A stretch of DNA of 64,000 nt. Origin: Nageia nagi (Eukaryota; Pinophyta). The notes under the pieces were generated by a model. The model ran no database searches. It had not been told where the DNA came from and saw nothing but the letters and a program-made list of their open reading frames with translations. The translations under genes were made by a program, and so were the position numbers. Location of the stretch: assembly GCA_050084985.1 (NCBI GenBank), contig JBITNC010000001.1, forward strand, positions 172,484,001 to 172,548,000, written 5' to 3'. Each line of letters opens with the position of its first letter. The first letter of the stretch is position 1. This document shows, piece by piece, positions 37,251-48,900 of the stretch.

Positions 37251-37870
37251 TCTAAATGAAATCCACTATAATTTCATTACATTTTTGTTTAGTTGCAAGC
37301 AAATTAGTAATGTCAACATTACCCTAATATTAATTTTAAAATAAGCCCACAAGGCTTGACCTATAGGTGGAAATGTTCAATTTGGGCATCGAGATTAGGC
37401 TTGAGTTTTGGGGCTCATGGAATCGAGGGTGTATCACACCAACTCTCTCAAACACACAAACAATTTAATGAAAGTTATAGTGAAAATAAGGAACATGATT
37501 CAAATCCAGGAAAAAGCATCTAAAAATGTAATGAATTGACTATTTCCCTCGATTTAATAAAAAATATTAATTTTAAAATGGTATATAATTATTTTCGCAA
37601 AAAATTAAAAAATACTAATAAAAAATGACATAATTTATAGAACTATTCAAAGGCATACTCCATAAGACAAGAAGAGTTTTTTCAATATTTCATCATACAT
37701 TAAAAGTTACTAAGGATTTTAAAACTTGAATGTGGAGAATACAATCTTCCTTCTCCTTACATTTTGAAAATTTAAAATACTAAGGTCAAAGGGTTGAAGA
37801 TGGGAGAAGTTTATCCTACCTTCAAAACAATCCCTAACACATCTAACATGTTTGATGTATATAGTCAGAA
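37251..37870. other. No gene seen
   Basis: AT-rich, no coding pattern on either strand and no clear repeat. Confidence 0.4.
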
Positions 37871-37875
37871 AAAAA

Positions 37876-38020
37876 ATTCCAACGGTTTAATCGTCTAGCT
37901 GTTATACCAGTAAAATCGCCTTGTTCGCAAGAGGCAAAAGGTCTTGATGAGTTTCGAATTCAGATTTGCAAGGTGAAATTCTAATATTTTTACCATTATA
38001 CCACAACATCGATGATAAAA
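37876..38020. repeat. tRNA-like patch, possible SINE relic
   Basis: Plus strand gtctagctgttataccagta resembles a pol III A box, and gagtttcgaattc about 55 bp later resembles a B box. The minus strand of the same stretch also has an A-box-like gttgtggtataatggtaa and a B-box-like gaattcgaaac. No complete cloverleaf could be drawn by eye. Confidence 0.35.
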
Positions 38021-38257
38021 TAGATAGCAAACGAGTTAAACTTATATTTTTTAAAAAAAATTAAAGATAATCGCTTTATGATTATCGATGATTATCTTTA
38101 AAAAAAATTAAAATATATATAATTGTGTAACGATTATTCTACCGAAAATTACTGAATCCCACCAGTATTGATCGACCGACGTCTTAATTTGGCAGTAAAA
38201 AGCATACGTCTGAAGAGACATTTTGAAAGTAAGATAAGTTTCTCCAGCGAAGATAAT

Positions 38258-38512
38258 GCACCATAGTCAAAGCAACGGCTTTTAGAAGTGGTTAAATTCT
38301 TTGAACTATCTTATTTAATGTTGATGTTTTTTAAAAATAAAATGGATGTCTATGAGAATAACAAATAAAGAGTTTAGAAAGATGGTGCACCATAGTCAAA
38401 GCAACGGTTTTTAGGAGTGGCTAAATTCTTTAATCTTATTTCATGTTGATATTTTTGATTAAAGAAATGGATGTCAATGAGAATTACAAATAAAGAGTTT
38501 ACAAGTTTGATA
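38258..38512. repeat. 129-bp direct duplication
   Basis: gcaccatagtcaaagcaacgg starts at 38258 and again at 38387. Both copies continue with similar sequence through gagaat(a/t)acaaataaagag. The copies differ by scattered changes. Confidence 0.8.
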
Positions 38513-39248
38513 ACATTAATGAATAAAATAAATGTTTGTAATGTTTTTGACAAGCACATGTAAGAATAGGATAATAATCCATTGTAACGACTTGTATAAC
38601 CATTATATTTTATAATGGATACTAGGATGGTTGAATAGGTGGATGGGATTATGATAAAGCATAGACGAGCATTGATTGGTGTTAGCTGACTCGAGATTTG
38701 CTTAGCAAATTAAGGAAATGGGGTTCGTGAACATTTGTTGGCTTAAAGCTGATTAAGAAAATAGGTTTTGACGATAATCAAAACTCTGGAATAAAATGTT
38801 TTGCTAATTTGACATACCAAGGTCAATGCAAAAACACCCAAATTTTCTAAGGTCTTGATATATATATATATATTTTAAAAAAAAATATTTCTGAATTTCA
38901 AAATGATTTGCACAAATCAATTTCGATAATCTACCTAAACAACACAATATAGTATTATAATTGCAAGTAAAAGCATGTATAATGAAGATCAAGTGGAAAG
39001 TATATATCTGATATTGCTTGTTTAAGTTACTTATAATTTCATTTTTAAACAGAAAATACTAATAAAATCATAACCTAATGTAATAGAAACAAGAAGTACC
39101 TAAAGGCTTCGTTTGTGAGAGTCTATACAAACATCACAACAATATTCTGATGTTTTCTAGAACTGTTCAAAACTGTTACAGCCAGAACAACACAATTTCA
39201 AGAACATTACAACGATTTCAGAAACGCAATAGTGACCTTCGTGTAGTA

Positions 39249-39701
39249 CTAAAGTAGGGTATGAAATATCTGCTTCTTAAAATTGTAGATAAAATACAGA
39301 CCAATACTTGTGCGAAAAAAATTTAATAAAAAGTGAAAAAAACATAATAAAGGTGTTGAACAAATGACCAAAAGTAAGGACAAGACCTCTGTAATGATTT
39401 CTGTATGTGTCTTTAAGTTTAAATTACATGCATTAAACTTCACTTGTTTTAATTTTTTGGTTAGTTTGAGGTCATTAAGTCCTACATGAAACCTACATCC
39501 TAGCTTATTGTTGGCGCCACACATCAATGGTGCCATTGCATGTAAATCCTTACATCGAATTTTCATTTGGTTCATGCTTTCTATTGCAATAAAAACATCG
39601 TTTGAGATTTGAATAGTTACAAAAAAAAAGTTAATGACCAAGCATGAGGACATCTCCCACACTGGAAATGAAATTAACCATTGCTTAAACCATATCATCA
39701 A
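39249..39701 (-). CDS. Unrecognised 150-codon ORF
   Basis: A minus-strand ORF of 150 codons with no family I recognise. It is long for this AT-rich background. The middle (about codons 35-100) has mixed, coding-like composition (for example IESMNQMKIRCKDLHAM and GCRFHVGLNDL), while both ends are hydrophobic and low in complexity. No upstream promoter or splice pattern was identified. It may be an exon of an unknown gene, a relic, or chance. Confidence 0.2.
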   Translation of the reverse strand: MMIWFKQWLISFPVWEMSSCLVINFFFVTIQISNDVFIAIESMNQMKIRCKDLHAMAPLMCGANNKLGCRFHVGLNDLKLTKKLKQVKFNACNLNLKTHTEIITEVLSLLLVICSTPLLCFFHFLLNFFRTSIGLYFIYNFKKQIFHTLL

Positions 39702-40207
39702 AATTTACTTTAAATCTTATTTTGTAAATCGGTATGTAACATCCAGACAATATCCTACGAAGCAAACATTCTTCACACATCTCCCTAAATTTAATGTAAT
39801 TGCATAGCTACAGAACGGGCTAATCCTGGAGCCTCTTCAAAAACTGGTTCTTCCTCCACTAGAACAAGAGAAGGAACCCTTAGAAAACCAGTTCTACCTC
39901 CACATGAACCAAGTGTATTGGGTGCAAAAAGCTACAGTATCTCACAAGAACGAAGATAAAAAGTAGCATCATTTGTGGAATTCGTGGACATGTACAAGTG
40001 TGCTTTAATACTAAAAATATATATTATAAACATGATGTTATTAGTTACGAAGCTTTAATTGTCTTATTCAGGTTTTGCACTAAATGCCTCTACATTAAAG
40101 ATTTGCATTCAAATGGATTATCTCCATTGTTGCCACCAATCAATCAGTCTCCTGCGTTCTAGATGTTTTCTGACATACATAATTCAAAGGGGTCTGAAAC
40201 TATTCAG

Positions 40208-40536
40208 AATCAATGGAATGATTTTATAATATGGTGAACAGCATTATAATGTTATACTCAGTAACACCCAAGTTAATCAAATGTAACGAGCCCATAACTA
40301 CCACACAACAAACAATGAAATGATTTTGAATATGGGGAACAGCAATATGATGTAATACTCGAGCGTATAGTAACACCCGATAACAAGTTTAATGTAACCA
40401 GCCCATAACTACCATACAAGTTTACAACAATCAACGGATTGATTTTAAATATGAGGTACAGCAATATGGTGTGATATATAGTAAAGTAGCAACCATATCA
40501 ATCAAATGTAACCAGCCCATAACTACCACACAACAA
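40208..40536. repeat. Three-copy tandem repeat, about 106-115 bp units
   Basis: Units begin near 40208 (aatcaatggaatgatttt), 40314 (aatgaaatgatttt) and 40429 (aatcaacggattgatttt). Each contains gtacagcaatatg-like and ccagcccataactaccacac-like parts. It lies downstream of the SPT6L stop codon. Confidence 0.85.
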
Positions 40537-41203
40537 CGTGAAGGTTTAGCCAACAAAAAATCTGCCGTCTTTGAGATTCAAAATGAAATTATTCCCAGTA
40601 CCCACAAAATGAAATCAAATGCAGTGTTGCTCAAACAGGACTAAACCCTGGTACTAAAAAAACACACAAACCACACCAAGAAAGACCAGGTCTAACAGAA
40701 ACTGGACAGCATTACCAAATGAAGATGTCTTCTTTGTACAATCCAGTTCTCATCGCTGAAGCATTAGGCAAAACTGTAACTCACAAGGATGTCCACAAAT
40801 AATGCATAATATTACATCTGGGTCGAAAACATAATTCATAAAAGTTGGGCAGTGGAATTCTCTTATAAATTTGGTTAAATTTGTCTTGGGCCAAAAACCC
40901 ACAGAACATTACTCATAACAAGAAATTATATTTCTGACAACTGACAAGTACATAATGTAGAAACCAAATTTACATTAACCAAATTTTGATGTCTGACATT
41001 TGTTTTGAAACATCCACTTCAGCGGAACACAATGATAATCTTTCCAAAAAATTAAAGCATCGTAATAATAAATCAGCAAGACAAAACTCACTAGGTTCCA
41101 AGTTCTGGTAACCGTTACCTAACAAATTCAACTGAAGTGTTGTGACAGCATTAAAACATATTAAGCCAAAGCCTGCATGAGGTCATCTGTTTGACTACGA
41201 TTC
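40537..41203 (-). other. SPT6L 3' flank, probably including the 3' UTR
   Basis: No other gene is visible. The stop codon of SPT6L is at 41204-41206, so the 3' UTR lies here. No canonical AATAAA was seen on the minus strand in this stretch, so the poly(A) site is not assigned. Confidence 0.4.
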
Positions 41204-42955
41204 CTATGAACCCCAACCACTTCCACCAACATTTGTATTAACACCTCCCGCTGCGTTCCCCCATCCATCAGTCTGCTTCGTCCAACCACTTCCTCCATCA
41301 TTATCGTTTCCTCTTCCCATAGCAGCCCATCCTGAACTAGACATGACCACGTCAGTCACACCCCGCGCATCAGGAGCTTTCGAATTATTTTTATCAGATG
41401 CATTATTAGAATTCCACCTGTCATCATTGCCTTTGGCAGGATCACCCCAACTACCAGTATTAGTCCAACCACCAGGATTCTTCCCTGTATCCCACCCTTT
41501 GCGACCACCATTGGAACTGCTTGGCATTATATCATCAACAGATTTGTTGACGCTGCCCCATCCACCTGTATTATCCTTGGATGTAGCATCAATGTCATTT
41601 GCTTTGGTTGAATTCAAGCCTTCTTTGGCCTTGCCAGAACCCCATGTATCATTGCCCTGTTTATTCCAGCCACTTTCGCCAGAACTCACAGGCCAACCTC
41701 CCCTAGCAGTGATTCTGGAATCCTATTACCAGAACCACTACCCCATTCATCTGTTTTTGATCCCCACACATCACTTTCTTGGTGGCTGAAGCTGCCGGTA
41801 CTGTTGTTACCACCAGAATTTTGTCCCCATCTACTGCTAAAATTCGACTCATTACTCCCTCTCCCAGAGCCTCTACCCTTACCTCCGTTTCTTCCCCCTC
41901 TATTTCCTCTATCCTCGTTCCATCTACCTCTATTACCTCCACCCCTGCCCTCATTTCCACCCCCGCCAAACCCTCCATCTCTTCCCTCACTTTGACCACC
42001 TCCCCTCCCACCACCACCTCTTCCTCTCCTTCCCTTATCTCGACCATGTGGTGGCCTCGGTAGATCGCTTGGGCGTCCATCAGAAGCATTATTGAGATTA
42101 TAATCGTTTCCACCAGTTCTTGAACCTGGTGTTGATGTTCTTTCCCAGTCTGTGCCTATGTGGCTGTGCCAGACACCATCTCCTCCTCCACTATTTGTGG
42201 CTGAGCCTCCCCAACCACTTCCAACAGAACCACCCCCACCTGCAGATCCTCCGGGGCCTGGACTTTTCAGAGGTACCTTAGCAGCAAGAGACCTATTTGG
42301 TGGAATTGAATCTTGAACAAGATCATTAATGTGCTTTTGAAAATAGGCAACAAGCTTGTCAAGATTTTCAAACATTCTCTTTCTGAACTTAAATCCTTTG
42401 GGATATAACCCCATATACTCATGATGAGGATTAGTACTCCTGATATAAGAAAGCATGAATGCACCAGGATGTTCATATGAAACAGATATATAATATGGAA
42501 TTCTTGATGGATTCTCATATTTCTCTTTTCGCAAAGCATCATCAACCTCTGCTTTTGTGCCCCTTCTAAATTTTCGGTATGAAAGGACTGCCTTCAAATT
42601 GCTCACCAGTGGATCTACATATCTATCTATAACCTGAATTTCACATTTAAGAAGACTAAATTAAAACCAAGGTCATAAAATTGATTTACAAATTGTGAGA
42701 ATAAGAACCGTAAATCATTAAGGCATGTAATTGTGTTGCACAAACCTCATCGAGATCTTCAAAAGTCTCATCTCCAATCGAAAGTGTTTTTCCAATACGA
42801 AGGAAGCTGGCAAAATCTCTGTGATCTTTGCCTCCTTCAATAATATCTTTATGGGCATAAACCCCATCACATACTTTCAGTGTTAGTGTCAAATATGATG
42901 GCCCCTTTGAATTTGGCCGTATTATACTCTCTCCAGCATCCTTATCTGAAAGAGC
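41204..42955 (-). CDS. SPT6L: SPT6L exons 16-17: tandem SH2 and RGG/GW tail, with a 1-base deletion
   Basis: Exon 16 (42746-42955) has DAGESIIRP, with the Arg expected to bind phosphate, and YLTLTLKVCDGVYAHKDI. Exon 17 (41204-42633) completes the second SH2 (MLSYIRSTNPHHEYMGLYPKG, MFENLDKLVAYFQ). From about residue 1479 a Gly-rich tail follows, with an RGG/RGRGG block and then many GW and WG pairs to the stop. A one-base loss in the G run at 41700-41703 moves the last part into another frame; without it the tail is continuous. Confidence 0.94.
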
Positions 42956-45900
42956 CTGCAGGATATATACCACACAATAATTAAATTAGATCATGAACCT
43001 ATACTAATAATTTTTAAAACATGCCCACAATCATCGTACATTATACTATTTAGCATGCACTGTATATTCTGAAGCCTTACACTTCTACTTAAAAAGAGAA
43101 GGAAATGAAAACCAATATAAAAGACTACCCAGAATACTACAGTTTCAAGCCACATCGCTACTTAACTTGAGATAACCAAATTCAAGCCATAGAGAAGTAT
43201 GTCAGCTAAAATGAATACAGTGGACACAAACAAAACCATCCATGCCACCAACATATTGTATAATTAAAGACAACTTCTCATATTAATCAATGTCACGGAT
43301 CAAATAACAAATTTGTCAGGAATAAAATGCTGAGAATTTCTAAATTTTCTATTGCAAATTGCAATCCAGACAGCAACCATCTGTTTCAGATCTTTTGACT
43401 GTCTTTCTTTTGTGAAATAATGGACAGTTGAAGACATCATATATGATTATAAGTAAAGTAAACTATCATTAATTTAAAAGGCCTGTCACATCATTAGTCA
43501 GATATTCAGAATTTTGCTTAAAAGTTGAGATAAGACCATAAGAGCTCTCAGGCTTTGATTCAAACAAAGGATTGAAACTCATTTTAATTCTCATAAACTA
43601 CCGACATGCTGAGAGTTATTTTGATTCTCAAAGTCAAGAACTAACCCAAGAATCTCAATAAAAAACGATTCTAAATATTGCTGGATGTGAGATAGTTTCA
43701 GAAAACCAAAATAGAACAATTTGTAATGAAATCTTCAAAAAAGCAATGTACTCAAAGGTAGTTAAGAGTTTGATATCATGAATCTTATGGATATCCATGG
43801 TGGAGAAACAAAATTGAATTTTATACCACTTACTACTTGGCCACCTTCAACCACGACTAATTTGACAACGCTTTGCTTTGTGATATTATTGCCATTCCAC
43901 TTTCCAGTCAAACAATGAATTTTCAATACTTGGTCTTAACAAGCATGTAATATCCCAAACAAAAAACTACAAAACATAACACAATTTTCCAACACAAATA
44001 GTTTTGATATTTTGTATTATTGGAACTTTATACTCATGGAAATCCACACAAATCAGAATATGAAATCTTGACAGTTTGCTGTTCCAATCTGCACATTGAG
44101 GGTTTTCGTCCCCTTGATCTACACAGTAGAAAAACCAAACCATTGAAAGGGGATATCTTCAATGGAATCTTTGAGGTTGAGAGCAAACATCCTCACTCCA
44201 AAACATTGCTGTTGATCAGCAGACTTGAAAGGATTCTACAAAACATATACCTTCCATATGAAAAAAATTATATACAAATATATAGTTGAAACAGAACACT
44301 TACTAACCACTAACCGTCATTAATTCCTACTGACATGCATGTATTATTTCCCAATAACTGCTGCTCCAAGGTATTAAAACTTGATTAACCATTAACACTC
44401 ATTAATTTCCCACTGAAATGCATTGCATTATTCCCCACTAACTGCTCCCAGATATTTTCCTAACGGGATGCATTAATTTCCCACTAACTGTTAACGTGTA
44501 TTATTTATTTATTTTTATTTGGGTCATTACATTGCTTCATCACCACAAAAAAGCATGAGATGCATAAAAAAAATGATGAGACAGCATGAGATATATCAAA
44601 AAATGATAAAACATCTCTTATTTTTTTTATACATATCTTTGCATGCAAAGGATTTTGAACATGCTATGCCATCGTCTTGTGGAAACTACTAAAGCTAGGT
44701 ATTACGGTTAGAATCCCCAAAAGTTGCCATATATCACCCAAATGCAAGGTTCCACCAGAGCACGCTCCAGGATTTATGGAGGCGGTCCGGCCGCCTCGGC
44801 AGAACCGGACCGCCGTAGTTGCATCCAAAGCTCTGGATTTGCCGCTGGAGCAGCTCAGGAAGAGGGGTACCATTTTGGAGCAGCCAGATGCTCCTGGAGC
44901 AGCTGAGAAGCTTCGGAAACACTAAAAAAAATTGCACATGATTTTTTTTAAAAATGCCAAATCTTAAAATAAAAAACATGGTTGGATACTTGATAGTTAT
45001 GGTTTTGCTATTTTGGGCCTTTGGCATTTTGCTACTATGATATTAAGATTCATTTTGATATCATGATATTATGACTTGTTTTGTTTTTCATTTTTGCCTT
45101 TCATATTCATACTTATTAATATTATCATATTATCATTATGTTTTGTAATTTAAATTTATATTTGATTTATATTTAATAGTAAAAATGAATTAGAAACAAT
45201 GAACATGGAAAAATGTAAAAATCCTAGGGATTTCCTAGGAGCCGCTCCGCCTGCCGAATCGGAGCCGCTCCGTAAAAATGACCCTCTGCCACTCCCGACT
45301 CACCGTGGAACCTTGCCAAAATTTTTGGAAACATTTAATCTTCTGTTTAGCATGTTCAGAACATAAATGCTTCTTACAGCAAAATAATACTCAAATCCAA
45401 AAAGGGCAAAAAATAAAATCATTGCATCAATGGGAATGAATTGCATTTCTAAATGTAAATGTGTATCGTTGTGGATGGCATGAGATTCTAAATGTAAAAA
45501 ATGCAGAATCGAAGTAAATGGAGTGGACTATAAATGCATTCTATATATAATGACATTTAAACACTCGAGATTTTCAAAAAAAATGAATCACTATTTAAAA
45601 GACTACCTCAATTGCTTCAGCTTCTGAAATATTCTGGAATCGTGGGTGTACAATCATCCTAGGTTTGAATAATTTCTTGGCAAGCTCCTTTTCTTTCCTA
45701 GCTTTCTCTTGTTCCGTTTGCAAAATGCATTCATCTCTAGCATAGAAAGGATCCTTAATCTGCCCACTCTCCCATCGGTCACTACTTAAATCACTTGGTT
45801 TGCAGGTTAACTCAACACAGTATTTTGGTTTATTTATCACTTTCACTCGACAACTAAGGATACTGCCTTCTTGGATTTTTTCTACAGGATCTATATCTCT

Positions 45901-48900
45901 GTCATCAGAAAGGTCTTCCCTCGTTATTAACCCTGTTAAGCCTGACTCCAGATCACATATAACACGATGATTTAGGACTCTCCGAACAGTTGCCTGTACA
46001 ATCTTTCCAACTGCAAGGGTCTCATCATCTTCACCCGTTAGCAAATAAAATTCTTCATCTTGCAATGGCTGCTTATATGGTATTCTCCAATCCTGAAATC
46101 CCTGTAGGAGTTCATTTTTTATGTCATTAAGTGTTTCCCTTTTATTTGCTTTTAATCGTTGCTCCACACTTCTGGAATATTCATCGATATCAAGGGACCT
46201 TAGCAGATGCTTATTCTTTTTCACATGTTCAACTGCCATCTCTTGTTGTTCTTCATCCATATCATCTATATCATTCCCTGTAACTTCACAATAAAGATCA
46301 CAGGCCATTCTTTTGGCTAGTTCAAAAGACTCGGGTGGATTCTGGTGTCATCTAGTGGATCCATGACATGGTTACCAGACGCAGCTTGGCCAGTGCCCCT
46401 AACCCGTAAGAAACCGCCAGCATTCATGAACACACAACGCTTCATTGCTGCTAAAGCGGTCAACAATTCTCTGCGACTGTAAAGTCGCCCAGCCCTCAGA
46501 ATGGCCCTTTGTATAGAAGCAGATTTTCTGGGCCCAAGACCTGCCACAAATTGCAAGGGTGCAAACATCCATTCATGTGATGCTGCTAGATTTACGTCCA
46601 CACCAACTTGATTTGTTATTGTGACCATTACTTGTTCGATAGCTTCATATCTATCATCAGGAGTAAGGAATTGTTCCAGCGTATGAAGCTTCAATGACAG
46701 TATCTCTTTTCCAGGACCACATAATGTTGCAACCATGGCCACTGGGTTTTGCAGATAACGACCAAGAGCCACAGCTTTCCGAACAATACCTATTAGCGAA
46801 TAACCCCAATCAGAAATAGAATATGATTCTCTGTAACTATCTTGTTATTCAAATGATTGTTAAATATGTCAAAAAGCTAAAATTCTCCTTTTTACCTCTC
46901 TGTGTTGGCAACTGATCATGAGAGATGCGAGAATTCTCATAAAGGCTAGCTAAAAATTCATCTGCATAGACAACATTTATTGTATCCACACCCTCATCTA
47001 GTTCTCGTGGATGCAACTCAAAAATCTTAAATATAACCTGCATAAAAAAATCAAGAATAGAAAGTTAGGTCCCTGTCTTTCATTCCACCATCAATGTCTT
47101 TCATCAAAAAGATAGCATCAAAGAATATGCAAAACATCAAAAGCCTTAGCATCTTACCTCACATATATCATCCTTCAAGTACTTACAACGTATGTTTGAA
47201 GCTCCCAAAACAACTGTACGAGGTTGATGATCCAACAGGAACTTTAAAAGACGCTGCTGATCATTTTCCTTCCGTTTTAACAGCCCAGGGCTCTTTGATC
47301 GAACACTTAAATGTGATGTAAAAATAATATCCAGCACTTCACCATAAGGGTCTAGCATCACAAATGTTGTAGGATCTTTACCAGAACCCTGACAGCAAGC
47401 CATAACACGTTTTTCAGCATCATCTTCAGGACACTCTTCATTATCTGATTTTTGACGTTGAATAGGAGCAACTGACACTTTCTTCCAAAGCTGCATCCCA
47501 TAATCCTGAACCAGCCAGCTTTTGGCTCTTGCAGACAACATCATTCGAGCTTCCTTTTCCATGCCAGGTAAAATATAGCTATATAAAGCATCCTTCAATA
47601 TCAATTTCCTCTGTTCATTCCATAACTGAGCAGCTATGCTCACCCCATCACTAAGGTATTGACTTTCAAATTCCTTCATTATTTCCCCCTCTATTACATC
47701 TTTTGGCAGACCAATTGTAATCTGAAGAAGTTTCTCTTCCTCAGCTTTCTGAATGAGAAGCCATTGTGCATCATCAAACCTACTTATTGGCTTGTTAACT
47801 AGCCATTTTACCCCAGCATACTGATGGAAGGAATCTATTGCATTATTTCCATCTGCGGTAGGCCTTGTAGTAACAACTGCTTTGTCCATATAGATAGTAC
47901 GGACATAGTCCTTAACAGATGGCTCACAACTAATTTCTACAGCAGCCTGTTAAATATATCCCATTTATTAAATTATGAACCGCACTGCAACAAACAATAT
48001 GAATAAAAAATTTTGTTGAAAACACATACCATATGCCTGGCACCTTTGAGCACCGATTGTGGGTCGGTAAACTCTCCAGAGGAAAATTCAGCTGCCACAT
48101 CCTCCGGTGCAGCAGTATTGTCTTCAACATCAACATTCTGTAGAAAATATAAAGGATCGCTTAGTTCCCTACCTGAATAGCCATCAGGGCCACAAAGCGT
48201 TGAAAAGAAGAATTGCATAACTAGGTGTGATCTAGTAAAACACACATCTTATTTGTGCCAACAGATATTAAACTATGGATAGCTACCATCTGTTTAGAAT
48301 TTATATGTAACATTTCCAACATTATTTATTGATATAATGTAATGTTCACTACCTCAATAGCCAACTCCCTATTACTATCAGGGCCATAAAGTGTTTGAAC
48401 GAAGAATTACATAAATAGGTACTAGCTACACTCGCATCTTGCTTGCGCTCACAGATATGAAACTTAGGATGGCTATCATCTGTTAACGATTGACAAACGA
48501 CACTTCTAACATAATTTATTGACTTAGGTCTCTCAATAAAAAAGATGTAATCATTGTTTATGCATGAAGATGGTTACAAAAAAGAGGAGAGAGAGTCACA
48601 TACCTTATACATACTAATGAGATTTACCGCAAATCCATCAGAACTGAGTCCGAATTTTCCTGAGACAGCTCCTAATCCGGATTTGCGACAAATGCTGTAC
48701 ATAGATTTCCGTTTAGGTCTCTTGAACTGACCTTCTTCTACCTCAGCTTCATCAGGAGGAAAATGCAAGTTAAATTTTGCATCTATATCATCAATGGTAC
48801 GATCTGATCCTGCTTCGTCAAGTCCTGCTTTGTCAAGGGAAAGAAACAATGATTGCAAAAGAGTCGATTTCGTAGGATCTCTTTGTGCTTCTTCTCCTAC

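Noticed and set aside
41343-42063. Plus-strand ORFs rich in Pro, Ser and Leu opposite the SPT6L tail
   Set aside because: They are the reverse reading of the Gly/Trp/Arg-rich tail; the minus-strand exon explains the composition.
41703-42113. 136-codon minus-strand ORF rich in Glu and Val over exon 17
   Set aside because: It is a shifted reading of the RGG block in exon 17, not a separate gene.
44020-44289. 89-codon plus-strand ORF in the SPT6L intron
   Set aside because: No recognised family, no splice or promoter evidence, and it lies within a minus-strand intron; treated as chance.
44677-44925. 82-codon plus-strand ORF in the SPT6L intron
   Set aside because: It is open because of the local G/C-rich patch; no family recognised, and a second frame and the reverse strand are open too.
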